DNA of 64,000 nt. Source: Chaunax sp. Z400. Taxonomy: Eukaryota; Chordata; Actinopteri; Lophiiformes; Chaunacidae. Below the pieces are notes generated by a model. That model did no database searches and had not been told where the DNA came from. It saw nothing but the letters and a program-made list of their open reading frames with translations. A program made the translations under genes and the position numbers. Shown here in pieces: positions 36,697 through 51,186 of this stretch (positions are counted from its first letter, which is position 1; each line of letters opens with the position of its first letter). The DNA is taken from positions 4,286,001-4,350,000 of the forward strand of contig CM075188.1 in the NCBI GenBank assembly GCA_037577475.1, in the 5' to 3' direction.

Positions 36697-39319
36697 AGAT
36701 ACAAATGCTGATGAGAAAAGGCAATCCACACAAATCCAATTGCTGATCGGAGGATGCAATCCACAGAAATCCAGATGCTAATGTGAGCAGGTGATCCGTA
36801 GAAATACAAATGCTGATCTGAGCAGGCGATTAATAGAAATACAAATGCTGATCTGAAAATGTGACTCACAGAAATCCAGATGCTAATGTGAGCAGGTGAT
36901 CCATAGAAATCCAAATGCTGATGCGAGCAAACGATCAATAGAAATCCAAATACTGATGTGAGCAGATGATCCGTAGAAATACAAATGCTGATGTGAACAT
37001 GTGATCAATAGAAGTCATGATGCAAATGTGAGCAGGTGTTCCATAGAAATCCAGATACTGATGCGAGCAAACGATCAATAGAAATCTAGATAATGATATG
37101 AGCAGATGATCCGTAGAAATACAAATGCTGATACGAGCAAGCGATCAATAGAAATACAAATGCTGATCCGGACATGTGATCGATAAAAATACAAATGCTG
37201 ACGTGAGCGAACGATCAATAGAAATCAAAATGCTGATGTGAGTGAATGATCAATAGAAATCCAGCTGCTGATGTGAGCGAACGATCAATAGAAAGACAGA
37301 TGCTAATGTGAGCAAGTGACCCACAGAAATCCAGCTGCTGATGTGAGCGAACGATCAATAGAAAGACAAATGCTGATGTGTGCAGGCGATCCATAGAACT
37401 TGAAATGCTGATCTGAGCAGGTGATCAATAGATATCCATATGCTAATGTGAGAAGGCGATCGATAGAAATAAGAAACGCTGATCTGAGAAGGTGATCCAT
37501 AGAATTACAAATTCTGATGTGAACAGGTGATCCATAGAAATCCAGATGCTGATGTGAGCAGGTGATCCATATAACTTGAAATGCTGATCTGAGCAGGTGA
37601 TCAATAGATATCCATATGCTAATGTGAGAAGGCGATCGATGGAAATAAGAAACGCTGATCGGATCAGGCGATCAATAGAAATACAAATGCTGATAGTGAG
37701 CAGATGATCCGTAGAAATCCAGATGCTGATGTGAGCTAACAATTAATGGAAAACCAGATGCTGATGTGAGCAGGTGATCAATAGAAATACAAATGCTGAT
37801 GTGAGCGAACAATCGATAGAAATACAAATGCTGATGTGAGCAAAAGATCTATAGAAATACAAATGCCGAGTGAGCGAACGATCGATAGAAATACAAATGC
37901 TGATGTGAGCGAACGATCAATAGATATCCAGATGCTGATGTGAGCAGGCGATCCATATAAAAAAAAAAACGCTGTTGTGATTAGGCAATCGATTGAAATA
38001 AAAAACGCTGATCTGAGCAGGCGATCTATAAAATTCCAGATGCTGATCCGAGCAGGTGATTCACAGAAATCCAAATGCTAATGTCAGCAGGAGATCCATA
38101 GAAATCCAAATGAAGATGTGAGAGAACGATCAATAGATATACAGATGCTTATGTGAGCAGGTGATCAATAGAAAGCTTAATGCTAATGTGAGCAGGTGAT
38201 CCATAGAAATCCAGATGCTGATGCCAGCAAACGATCAATAGAAATCTAGATGCTGAGGTGAGCAGAAGATCCATTGAAATACAAATGCTGATGTGAACAT
38301 GTGATCCATAGAAATCCAGATGCTGATGTGAGCAAACGATCAATAGAAATCTAGATGCTGAGGTGAGCAGAAGATCCATAGGAATACAAATGCTGATGTG
38401 AGCCAACAATCAATAGAAATACAAATGCTGATACGAGCAGGCGATCAATAGAAATACAAATGCTGATCTGAACATGTGATCATAGAAATACAAATGCTGA
38501 TGTGAGCGAACGATCAATAGAAATCAAAATGCTGTTGTGAGCAAATGATCAATAGAAATCCAGATGCTAATGTGAGCAGGTAATCCACAGAAATCCAGCT
38601 GCTGATGTGAGCGAACGATCAATAGAAAGACAAATGCTGATGTGAGCAGGCGATCCATAGAAATCCAGATACTGATGTAAGGGAATGATCAATAGAAATA
38701 CATAAGCTGATGTGAGCAGGTGATCCATAGAACTCGAAATGCTGATCTGAGCAGGTGATCAATAGATATCCAGATGCTAATGTGAGAAGGCGATCGATAG
38801 AAATAAGGAACGCTGATCTGAGAAGGTGATCCATAGAAATCCAGATGCTGATCGGAGCAGGCGATCCATAGATATAAAAATGCTGATGTGAGCTAACGAT
38901 TAATAGAAAACCAGATGCTGATGTGAGCAGGTGATCAATAGAAATACAAATGCTGGTGTGAGCGAACGATCGATAGAAATACAAATGCTGAGTGAGCGAA
39001 CGATCAATAGATATGTAGATGATGATGTGAGCAGGCGATCCATAGAAAAAAAAAACGCTGTTGTGATTAGTCAATCGATTGAAATAAAAAAACGCTGATT
39101 TGAGCAGGCGATCTATAGAATTCCAGATGCTGATCCAAGCAGGTGATTCACAGAAATCCAAATGAAGATGTGAGCGAACGATCAATAGATATCCAGATGC
39201 TTATGTGAGCAGGTGATCAATAGAAAACCTAATGCTAATGTGAGTAGGTGATCCATAGAAATCCAGATGCTGATGCGAGCGAACGATCAATAGAAATCTA
39301 GATGCTGAGGTGAGCAGAA
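36697..39319 (+). repeat. Post-insert lead and C module, copy 1
   Basis: After about 390 bp shared with the other post-insert flanks, the sequence changes near 37085 (GATAATGATATGAGC) and enters C-type satellite from about 37300. Diagnostic C pieces are the monomer ending GACAAATGCTGATGTGTG, the GATGGAAATAAG variant, CTGATAGTGAGC, AAAAGATCTATAG and AATGCCGAGTG. The three-monomer unit with GCTGAGGTGAGCAGAAG is present twice here, near 38240-38410. A-tract modules are near 37956 and 39044. Confidence 0.8.
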
Positions 39320-42300
39320 GATCCGTAGAAATACAAATGCTGATGTGAACATGTGATCAATAGAACTTGAAATGCTGATCTGAGCAGGTGATCAATAGAT
39401 ATCCATATGCTAATGTGAGAAGGCGATCGATAGAAATAAGAAACGCTGATCTGAGAAGGTGATCCATAGAAATACAAATTCTGATGTGAACAGGTGATCC
39501 ATAGAAATCCAGATGCTGATGTGAGCAGGTGATCCATATAACTTGAAATGCTGATCTGAGCAGGTGATCAATAGATATCCATATGCTAATGTGAGAAGTC
39601 GATCGATGGAAATAAGAAACGCTGATCGGATCAGGCGATCAATAGAAATACAAATGCTGATAGTGAGCAGATGATCCGTAGAAATCCAGATGCTGATGTG
39701 AGCTAACAATTAATGGAAAACCAGATGCTGATGTGAGCAGGTGATCAATAGAAATACAAATGCTGATGTGAGCGAACAATCGATAGAAATACAAATGCTG
39801 ATGTGAGCAAAAGATCTATAAAAATACAAATGCCGAGTGAGCGAACGATCGATAGAAATACAAATGCTGATGTGAGCGAACGATCAATAGATATCCAGAT
39901 GCTGATGTGAGCAGGCGATCCATGTAAAAAAAAAAAACGCTGTTGTGATTAGGCAATCGATTGAAATAAAAAACGCTGATCTGAGCAGGCGATCTATAAA
40001 ATTCCAGATGCTGATCCGAGCAGGTGATTCACAGAAATCCAAATGCTAATGTCAGCAGGAGATCCATAGAAATCCAAATGTAGATGTGAGAGAACGATCA
40101 ATAGATATACAGATGCTTATGTGAGCAGGTGATCAATAGAAAGCTTAATGCTAATGTGAGCAGGTGATCCATAGAAATCCAGATGCTGATGCCAGCAAAC
40201 GATCAATAGAAATCTAGATGCTGAGGTGAGCAGAAGATCCATTGAAATACAAATGCTGATGTGAACATGTGATCCATAGAAATCCAGATGCTGATGTGAG
40301 CAAACGATCAATAGAAATCTAGATGCTGAGGTGAGCAGAAGATCCATAGGAATACAAATGCTGATGTGAACATGTGATCCATAGAAATCCAGATGCTGAT
40401 GTGAGCAAACGATCAATAGAAATCTAGATGCTGATGTGAGCAGATGATCCGTAGAAATACAAATGCTGATAAGAGCCAACAATCAATAGAAATACAAATG
40501 CTGATACGAGCAGGCGATCAATAGAAATACAAATGCTGATCTGAACATGTGATCATAGAAATACAAATGCTGATGTGAGCGAACGATCAATAGAAATCAA
40601 AATGCTGTTGTGAGCAAATGATCAATAGAAATCCAGATGCTAATGTGAGCAGGTAATCCACAGAAATCCAGCTGCTGATGTGAGCGAACGATCAATAGAA
40701 AGACAAATGCTGATGTGAGCAGGCGATCCATAGAAATCCAGATACTGATGTAAGGGAATGATCAATAGAAATACAAAAGCTGATGTGAGCAGGTGATCCA
40801 TAGAACTCGAAATGCTGATCTGAGCAGGTGATCAATAGATATCCAGATGCTAATGTGAGAAGGCGATCGATAGAAATAAGGAACGCTGATCTGAGAAGGT
40901 GATCCATAGAAATCCAGATGCTGATCGGAGCAGGCGATCCATAGATATAAAAATGCTGATGTGAGCTAACGATTAATAGAAAACCAGATGCTGATGTGAG
41001 CAGGTGATCAATAGAAATACAAATGCTGGTGTGAGCGAACGATCGATAGAAATACAAATGCTGAGTGAGCGAACGATCAATAGATATGTAGATGATGATG
41101 TGAGCAGGCGATCCATAGAGAAAAAAAAACGCTGTTGTGATTAGTCAATCGATTGAAATAAAAAAACGCTGATTTGAGCAGGCGATCTATAGAATTCCAG
41201 ATGCTGATCCAAGCAGGTGATTCACAGAAATCCAAATGAAGATGTGAGCGAACGATCAATAGATATCCAGATGCTTATGTGAGCAGGTGATCAATAGAAA
41301 ACCTAATGCTAATGTGAGTAGGTGATCCATAGAAATCCAGATGCTGATGCGAGCGAACGATCAATAGAAATCTAGATGCTGAGGTGAGCAGAAGATCCAT
41401 AGAAATACAAATGCTGATGTGAGCAGGTGATCCATAGAACTTGAAATGCTGATCTGAGCCGGTGATCAATAGATATCCAGATGCTAATGTGAGAAGGCGA
41501 TTGACAGAAATAAGAAACGCTGATCTGAGAAGGTGATCCATAAAAATACAAATGCTGAGTTGAGCAGAAGATCCATAGAAATACAAATGCTGATCTGAGC
41601 AGGCGATCAATAGAAATACAAATGCTGATCTGAAAATGTGATCCACAGAAATACAAATGCTGATGTGAGCGAACGATCAATAGATATCCAGATGCTTATG
41701 TGAGCAGGTGATCAATAGAAATCCTAATGCTAATGTGAGCAGGTGATCCATAGAAATCCAGATGCTGATGCGAGCAAACGATCAATAGAAATCTAGATGC
41801 TGAGGTGAGCAGAGGATCCATTGAAATACAAATGCTGATGTGAGCAGGTGATCAATAGAAATCCAGATGCTAATGTGAGCAGGCGATCCATAGAAATCCA
41901 GATACTGATGTAAGGGAATGATCAATAGAAATACAAATGCTGATGTGAGCAGGCGATCCATAGAAATCCAGATGCTGATGTGAGCAGGTGATCCATAGAA
42001 TTTCAAATGCTGATCTGAGCAGGTGATCAATAGACATCCAGATGCTAATGTGAGAAGGCGATCGATAGAAATAAGAAACGCTGATCTGAGAAGGTGATCC
42101 ATAGAAATACAAATTCTGATGTGAGAGAACGATCAATAGAAGTACAGATGCTGAGTGAGCGAACGATCGATAGAAATACAAATGCTGATGTGAGCGAAAG
42201 ATCAATAGAAATACAAATGCTGATCTGAAAATGTGATCCATAGAAATCCAGATGCTGATGCGAGCGAACGATCAATAGAAATCCAGATGCTGATGTGAGC

Positions 42301-42560
42301 AGATGTTCCGGACAAATACAAATGCTGATGTGAACATGTGATCAATAGCAATCCAGATGCTAATGTGAGCAGGTGATCCTGCTGCATCATCTTCAAAACC
42401 AAATGAAGATGTGAGGGAAAGATCAATAGATATCCAGATGTTAATATGAACATGTGATCAATAGAAATCCAGATGCTAATGTGAGCAGGTGATCCATAGA
42501 AATCCAAATGCTGATGCGAGCAAACGATCAATAGAAATCCAAATACTGATGTGAGCAGAT
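39320..42560 (+). repeat. C-type tandem unit, copy 1 (about 3240-bp period)
   Basis: From about 39320 to 41742 the sequence is repeated at 42561-44982, an offset of 3240-3241 bp. It contains an expanded three-monomer run near 40220-40430, where the 105-bp unit is present three times against two in the previous module. It also has A-tract modules near 39925 and 41119. The remaining 41743-42560 is A-like satellite not repeated in the next unit. It carries a small foreign island near 42379-42411 (see findings). Confidence 0.8.
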
Positions 42561-45066
42561 GATCCGTAGAAATACAAATGCTGATGTGAACATGTGATCA
42601 ATAGAACTTGAAATGCTGATCTGAGCAGGTGATCAATAGATATCCATATGCTAATGTGAGAAGGCGATCGATAGAAATAAGAAACGCTGATCTGAGAAGG
42701 TGATCCATAGAAATACAAATTCTGATGTGAACAGGTGATCCATAGAAATCCAGATGCTGATGTGAGCAGGTGATCCATATAACTTGAAATGCTGATCTGA
42801 GCAGGTGATCAATAGATATCCATATGCTAATGTGAGAAGTCGATCGATGGAAATAAGAAACGCTGATCGGATCAGGCGATCAATAGAAATACAAATGCTG
42901 ATAGTGAGCAGATGATCCGTAGAAATCCAGATGCTGATGTGAGCTAACAATTAATGGAAAACCAGATGCTGATGTGAGCAGGTGATCAATAGAAATACAA
43001 ATGCTGATGTGAGCGAACAATCGATAGAAATACAAATGCTGATGTGAGCAAAAGATCTATAGAAATACAAATGCCGAGTGAGCGAACGATCGATAGAAAT
43101 ACAAATGCTGATGTGAGCGAACGATCAATAGATATCCAGATGCTGATGTGAGCAGGCGATCCATGTAAAAAAAAAAACGCTGTTGTGATTAGGCAATCGA
43201 TTGAAATAAAAAACGCTGATCTGAGCAGGCGATCTATAAAATTCCAGATGCTGATCCGAGCAGGTGATTCACAGAAATCCAAATGCTAATGTCAGCAGGA
43301 GATCCATAGAAATCCAAATGTAGATGTGAGAGAACGATCAATAGATATACAGATGCTTATGTGAGCAGGTGATCAATAGAAAGCTTAATGCTAATGTGAG
43401 CAGGTGATCCATAGAAATCCAGATGCTGATGCGAGCAAACGATCAATAGAAATCTAGATGCTGAGGTGAGCAGAAGATCCATTGAAATACAAATGCTGAT
43501 GTGAACATGTGATCCATAGAAATCCAGATGCTGATGTGAGCAAACGATCAATAGAAATCTAGATGCTGAGGTGAGCAGAAGATCCATAGGAATACAAATG
43601 CTGATGTGAACATGTGATCCATAGAAATCCAGATGCTGATGTGAGCAAACGATCAATAGAAATCTAGATGCTGATGTGAGCAGATGATCCGTAGAAATAC
43701 AAATGCTGATAAGAGCCAACAATCAATAGAAATACAAATGCTGATACGAGCAGGCGATCAATAGAAATACAAATGCTGATCTGAACATGTGATCATAGAA
43801 ATACAAATGCTGATGTGAGCGAACGATCAATAGAAATCAAAATGCTGTTGTGAGCAAATGATCAATAGAAATCCAGATGCTAATGTGAGCAGGTAATCCA
43901 CAGAAATCCAGCTGCTGATGTGAGCGAACGATCAATAGAAAGACAAATGCTGATGTGAGCAGGCGATCCATAGAAATCCAGATACTGATGTAAGGGAATG
44001 ATCAATAGAAATACAAAAGCTGATGTGAGCAGGTGATCCATAGAACTCGAAATGCTGATCTGAGCAGGTGATCAATAGATATCCAGATGCTAATGTGAGA
44101 AGGCGATCGATAGAAATAAGGAACGCTGATCTGAGAAGGTGATCCATAGAAATCCAGATGCTGATCGGAGCAGGCGATCCATAGATATAAAAATGCTGAT
44201 GTGAGCTAACGATTAATAGAAAACGAGATGCTGATGTGAGCAGGTGATCAATAGAAATACAAATGCTGGTGTGAGCGAACGATCGATAGAAATACAAATG
44301 CTGAGTGAGCGAACGATCAATAGATATGTAGATGATGATGTGAGCAGGCGATCCATAGAGAAAAAAAAACGCTGTTGTGATTAGTCAATCGATTGAAATA
44401 AAAAAACGCTGATTTGAGCAGGCGATCTATAGAATTCCAGATGCTGATCCAAGCAGGTGATTCACAGAAATCCAAATGAAGATGTGAGCGAACGATCAAT
44501 AGATATCCAGATGCTTATGTGAGCAGGTGATCAATAGAAAACCTAATGCTAATGTGAGTAGGTGATCCATAGAAATCCAGATGCTGATGCGAGCGAACGA
44601 TCAATAGAAATCTAGATGCTGAGGTGAGCAGAAGATCCATAGAAATACAAATGCTGATGTGAGCAGGTGATCCATAGAACTTGAAATGCTGATCTGAGCC
44701 GGTGATCAATAGATATCCAGATGCTAATGTGAGAAGGCGATTGACAGAAATAAGAAACGCTGATCTGAGAAGGTGATCCATAAAAATACAAATGCTGAGT
44801 TGAGCAGAAGATCCATAGAAATACAAATGCTGATCTGAGCAGGCGATCAATAGAAATACAAATGCTGATCTGAAAATGTGATCCACAGAAATACAAATGC
44901 TGATGTGAGCGAACGATCAATAGATATCCAGATGCTTATGTGAGCAGGTGATCAATAGAAATCCTAATGCTAATGTGAGCAGGCGATCAATAGAAATACA
45001 AATGCTGATCTGAAAATGTGATCCACAGAAATACAAATGCTGATGTGAGCGAACGATCAATAGATA
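42561..45066 (+). repeat. C-type tandem unit, copy 2 (truncated)
   Basis: It repeats 39320-41742 at a 3240-bp offset and stops matching at about 44983, followed by roughly 80 bp of transition. One private change is GAAAACGAGATG near 44221 where the first copy has GAAAACCAGATG. A-tract modules are near 43166 and 44359. Confidence 0.8.
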
Positions 45067-46042
45067 TCCAGATGCTGATGCGAGCAAACGATCAATAGAA
45101 TTCTAGATGCTGAGGTGAGCAGAAGATCGATTGAAATACAAATGCTGATCTGAGCAGGCGATGAATAGAAATACAAATGCTGATCTGAAAATGTGATTCA
45201 CAGAAATCCAGATGCTAATCTGGACATGTGATCCATAAAAACACAAATGCTGATGTGAGCGAACGATCAATAGAAATCAAAATGCTGATGTGAGCGAACG
45301 ATCAATAGAAATCCAGATACTGATGTAAGGGAATGATCAATAGAAATACAAATGCTGATGTGAGCGAACGATCAATAGAAATAGAAATGCTGATGTGAAC
45401 GAACGATCAATAGATATCCAGATGCTGATGTGAGCAGGCGATCCATATAAAAAAACGCTGTTGTGATTAGGCAATCGATTGAAATAAAAAACGCTGATCC
45501 GAGCAGGCGATCTTTAGAATTCCAGATGCTGATCCGAGCAGGTGATTCACAGAAATCCAAATGAAGATGTGAGCGAACGATCAATAGATATCCAGATGCT
45601 TATGTGAGCAGGTGATCAATAGAAATCCATATGCTAATGTGAGCAGGTGATCCATAGAAATCCAGATGCTGATGCGAGTGAACGATCAATAGAAATCTAG
45701 ATGCTGAGGTGAGCAGAAGATCCATAGAAATACAAATGCTGATGTGAGCAGGTGATCCATAGAACTTGAAATGCTGATCTGAGCCGGTGATCAATAGATA
45801 TCCAGATGCTAATGTGAGAAGGCGATCGATAGAAATAAGAAACGCTGATCTGAGAAGGTAAGCCATAAAAATACAAATGCTGATGTGAGCGAACGATCAA
45901 TAGAAATCAAGATGCTGATGTGAGCGAACAATCAATAGAAATCCAGATAATGATGTGAGCGAACAATCCATAGAAATACAAATGCTGTTGCGAGAGATCC
46001 ATAAAAGTAGAGACTGAGCGATCCATTGAAATACATTTGCTG
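45067..46042 (+). repeat. Truncated B module before insert I5
   Basis: It matches 34711-35686 at an offset of 10356 bp. The B module is joined abruptly to C-type satellite at about 45067, so only its last ~975 bp are present. It has a short A-tract near 45448. Confidence 0.85.
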
Positions 46043-47052
46043 CAGCTAGCGAGCAAGCAATACACAGAAAAACAGCAGAAAACTGTGATGTTGTGACTCT
46101 AAGCTAGCATACACACATACAGTATACTACGTTAGTACCCACTGTGTCCTGGACCCTGGTGCCCTTGTTACAACTTCTGTAGCGAGCCATCACTCCATAG
46201 TTTAAGTCTGTTGTGATGTGTCTCTTTGCCTGGAACAGAAAAAAAACTTCTGCTTTGGAAACGAATCTGCTGATTTGTTCATATACATACTGACAGTTGA
46301 GTTTTATATGCCTTCTAAATCAAAGTACAATGTGTGAAAGGGTGCGTATGACGTCACGCCACGTCATGAACACGCCAAGTAGCAACTGCAACATAGCAAC
46401 TGTTGCTAGGTACAGAATGCGTCCTTAGTTTCCATCCCTTCTGTTTTTGTGTCGTTGAGACTTCAATCTCCCTCACCCTGAGTCAATCGGCAGCCCCGAT
46501 AGTTCATTTATCGCTGTTACGCTGCGGCTAACGCTAACATCACATAACTTCCGGTTATCCATTCAGAGTGGTTTTATTCTGAAAACACACTTCCGGTATG
46601 TTCGTTCACGGAGTTTCGCAGCTCAATTAACAGCGACAGCAACATTTATCCTTTACCTTTAAACAACCGAAACTATTAAAATACATAACAAATAGCAAAC
46701 ACAACAGTAAATGAGATACTTATATTGGCATTCACGCTCAGTCCACTTGCAACAACCGTGTATAACTTAATACTTTAACTCAAATACGTGACGAGCTGCT
46801 GAACACATCTGAAAGAGTTCAACACTGCACTGTATGTTAACAGACTCAGTGCACAGATGGGACGGCGCAACCAATAGGAATACAGCACTGAATGGGTCAT
46901 TAAACAGCTAATAAAATAGAAAAGCGCTATTTAACAACAAGATTATCTTTGAGGCTTTTTCTACACTATAACTGTGGCTGAAGTTAAATCATTTTCAGCA
47001 ATCTGAGGAGAAATTTTGACTATTTACACAGTGCCTTTGCTCAATTTTTTTG
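46043..47052. repeat. 1.0-kb insert, copy I5
   Basis: This 1010-bp block carries the I2-I5 diagnostic variants, with its CRE-type site at 46349. Together with both flanks it is the second copy of the block carrying I4, exactly 10356 bp downstream. Confidence 0.93.
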
Positions 47053-49371
47053 AGATACAAATGCTGATGAGAAAAGGCAATCCACACAAATCCAATTGCT
47101 GATCGGAGGATGCAATCCACAGAAATCCAGATGCTAATGTGAGCAGGTGATCCGTAGAAATACAAATGCTGATCTGAGCAGGCGATTAATAGAAATACAA
47201 ATGCTGATCTGAAAATGTGACTCACAGAAATCCAGATGCTAATGTGAGCAGGTGATCCATAGAAATCCAAATGCTGATGCGAGCAAACGATCAATAGAAA
47301 TCCAAATACTGATGTGAGCAGATGATCCGTAGAAATACAAATGCTGATGTGAACATGTGATCAATAGAAGTCATGATGCAAATGTGAGCAGGTGTTCCAT
47401 AGAAATCCAGATACTGATGCGAGCAAACGATCAATAGAAATCTAGATAATGATATGAGCAGATGATCCGTAGAAATACAAATGCTGATACGAGCAAGCGA
47501 TCAATAGAAATACAAATGCTGATCCGGACATGTGATCGATAAAAATACAAATGCTGACGTGAGCGAACGATCAATAGAAATCAAAATGCTGATGTGAGTG
47601 AATGATCAATAGAAATCCAGCTGCTGATGTGAGCGAACGATCAATAGAAAGACAGATGCTAATGTGAGCAAGTGACCCACAGAAATCCAGCTGCTGATGT
47701 GAGCGAACGATCAATAGAAAGACAAATGCTGATGTGTGCAGGCGATCCATAGAACTTGAAATGCTGATCTGAGCAGGTGATCAATAGATATCCATATGCT
47801 AATGTGAGAAGGCGATCGATAGAAATAAGAAACGCTGATCTGAGAAGGTGATCCATAGAATTACAAATTCTGATGTGAACAGGTGATCCATAGAAATCCA
47901 GATGCTGATGTGAGCAGGTGATCCATATAACTTGAAATGCTGATCTGAGCAGGTGATCAATAGATATCCATATGCTAATGTGAGAAGGCGATCGATGGAA
48001 ATAAGAAACGCTGATCGGATCAGGCGATCAATAGAAATACAAATGCTGATAGTGAGCAGATGATCCGTAGAAATCCAGATGCTGATGTGAGCTAACAATT
48101 AATGGAAAACCAGATGCTGATGTGAGCAGGTGATCAATAGAAATACAAATGCTGATGTGAGCGAACAATCGATAGAAATACAAATGCTGATGTGAGCAAA
48201 AGATCTATAGAAATACAAATGCCGAGTGAGCGAACGATCGATAGAAATACAAATGCTGATGTGAGCGAACGATCAATAGATATCCAGATGCTGATGTGAG
48301 CAGGCGATCCATATAAAAAAAAAAACGCTGTTGTGATTAGGCAATCGATTGAAATAAAAAACGCTGATCTGAGCAGGCGATCTATAAAATTCCAGATGCT
48401 GATCCGAGCAGGTGATTCACAGAAATCCAAATGCTAATGTCAGCAGGAGATCCATAGAAATCCAAATGAAGATGTGAGAGAACGATCAATAGATATACAG
48501 ATGCTTATGTGAGCAGGTGATCAATAGAAAGCTTAATGCTAATGTGAGCAGGTGATCCATAGAAATCCAGATGCTGATGCCAGCAAACGATCAATAGAAA
48601 TCTAGATGCTGAGGTGAGCAGAAGATCCATTGAAATACAAATGCTGATGTGAACATGTGATCCATAGAAATCCAGATGCTGATGTGAGCAAACGATCAAT
48701 AGAAATCTAGATGCTGAGGTGAGCAGAAGATCCATAGGAATACAAATGCTGATGTGAGCCAACAATCAATAGAAATACAAATGCTGATACGAGCAGGCGA
48801 TCAATAGAAATACAAATGCTGATCTGAACATGTGATCATAGAAATACAAATGCTGATGTGAGCGAACGATCAATAGAAATCAAAATGCTGTTGTGAGCAA
48901 ATGATCAATAGAAATCCAGATGCTAATGTGAGCAGGTAATCCACAGAAATCCAGCTGCTGATGTGAGCGAACGATCAATAGAAAGACAAATGCTGATGTG
49001 AGCAGGCGATCCATAGAAATCCAGATACTGATGTAAGGGAATGATCAATAGAAATACATAAGCTGATGTGAGCAGGTGATCCATAGAACTCGAAATGCTG
49101 ATCTGAGCAGGTGATCAATAGATATCCAGATGCTAATGTGAGAAGGCGATCGATAGAAATAAGGAACGCTGATCTGAGAAGGTGATCCATAGAAATCCAG
49201 ATGCTGATCGGAGCAGGCGATCCATAGATATAAAAATGCTGATGTGAGCTAACGATTAATAGAAAACCAGATGCTGATGTGAGCAGGTGATCAATAGAAA
49301 TACAAATGCTGGTGTGAGCGAACGATCGATAGAAATAAAAGTGCTGAGTGAGCGAACGATCAATAGATATG
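47053..49371 (+). repeat. Post-insert lead and C module, copy in the 10356-bp duplication
   Basis: It is colinear with 36697-39015 at an offset of 10356 bp, including the two-fold (not three-fold) 105-bp run near 48600-48770. The match ends at about 49371, where the A-tract module expected in a C module is missing and B-type satellite begins. Confidence 0.85.
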
Positions 49372-51186
49372 ATGATGATTTGAGCAGGCGATCAATAGAA
49401 ATACAAATGCTGATCTGAACATGTGATCATAGAAATACAAATGCTGATGTGAGCGAACGATCAATAGAAATCAAAATGCTGTTGTGAGCAAATGATCAAT
49501 AGAAAGCCAGATGCTAATGTAAGCAGGTAATCCACAGAAATCCACCTGCTGATGTGAGCGAACGATCAATAGAAAGACAAATGCTGATGTGAGCAGGTGA
49601 TCCATAGAACTTGAAATGCTGATCTGAGCAGGTGATCAATAGATATCCAGATGCTAATGTGAGAAGGCGATCGATAGAAATAAGAAACGCTGATCTGAGA
49701 AGTTGATCCATAGAAATACAAATGCTGATGTGAACAGGGGATCCATAGAAATCCAGATGCAAATCGGAGCAGGCGATCCATAGATATAAAAATGCTGATG
49801 TGAGCTAACGATTAATGGAAAATCAGATGCTGATGTGAGCGGGTGATCAATAGAAATACAAATACTGATGTGAGCGAACGATCAATAGAAATACAAATGC
49901 TGGTGTGAGCAAACGATCAATAGATATCTAGATGCTGATGAGAGCAGGCGATCCATAGAAGAAAAAAAAATGATGTTGTGATTAGGCAATTGATTGAAAT
50001 AAAAAACGCTGATCTGAGCAGGCGATCTATAGAATTCCAGATGCTGATCCAAGCAGGTGATTCACAGAAATCCAAATACTAATGTGAGCAGGTGATCCAT
50101 AGAAATCCAAATGAAGATGTGAGAGAGCGATCAATAGATATCCAGATGCATATGTGAGCAGGTGATCAATAGAAATCCTACTGCTAATATGAGCAGGTGA
50201 TCCACAGAAATCCAGATGCTGATGCGAGCAAACGATCAATAGAATTCTAGATGCTGAGGTGAGCAGAAGATCGATTGAAATACAAATGCTGATCTGAGCA
50301 GGCGATGAATAGAAATACAAATGCTGATCTGAAAATGTGATTCACAGAAATCCAGATGCTAATCTGGACATGTGATCCATAAAAACACAAATGCTGATGT
50401 GAGCGAACGATCAATAGAAATGAAAATGCTGATGTGAGCGAACGATCAATAGAAATCCAGATACTGATGTAAGGGAATGATCAATAGAAATACAAATGCT
50501 GATGTGAGCGAACGATCAATAGAAATAGAAATGCTGATGTGAACAACGATCAATAGATATCCAGATGCTGATGTGAGCAGGCGATCCATATAAAAAAAAC
50601 GCTGTTGTGATTAGGCAATCGATTGAAATAAAAAACGCTGATCCGAGCAGGCGATCTTTAGAATTCCAGATGCTGATCCGAGCAGGTGATTCACAGAAAT
50701 CCAAATGAAGATGTGAGCGAACGATCAATAGATATCCAGATGCTTATGTGAGCAGGTGATCAATAGAAATCCATATGCTAATGTGAGCAGGTGATCCATA
50801 GAAATCCAGATGCTGATGCGAGTGAACGATCAATAGAAATCTAGATGCTGAGGTGAGCAGAAGATCCATAGAAATACAAATGCTGATGTGAGCAGGTGAT
50901 CCATAGAACTTGAAATGCTGATCTGAGCCGGTGATCAATAGATATCCAGATGCTAATGTGAGAAGGCGATCGATAGAAATAAGAAACGCTGATCTGAGAA
51001 GGTAAGCCATAAAAATACAAATGCTGATGTGAGCGAACGATCAATAGAAATCAAGATGCTGATGTGAGCGAACAATCAATAGAAATCCAGATAATGATGT
51101 GAGCGAACAATCCATAGAAATACAATTGCTGTTGCGAGAGATCCATAAAAGTAGAGACTGAGCGATCCATTGAAATACATTTGCTG
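49372..51186 (+). repeat. B module before insert I6
   Basis: It corresponds to 19627-21410 and to the B parts of the type I spacers. Small private changes include GATTAATGGAAAATCAG near 49810 and GTGAACAACG near 50540, the latter two bases shorter than the usual GTGAACGAACG. A-tract modules are near 49962 and 50590. Confidence 0.8.
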
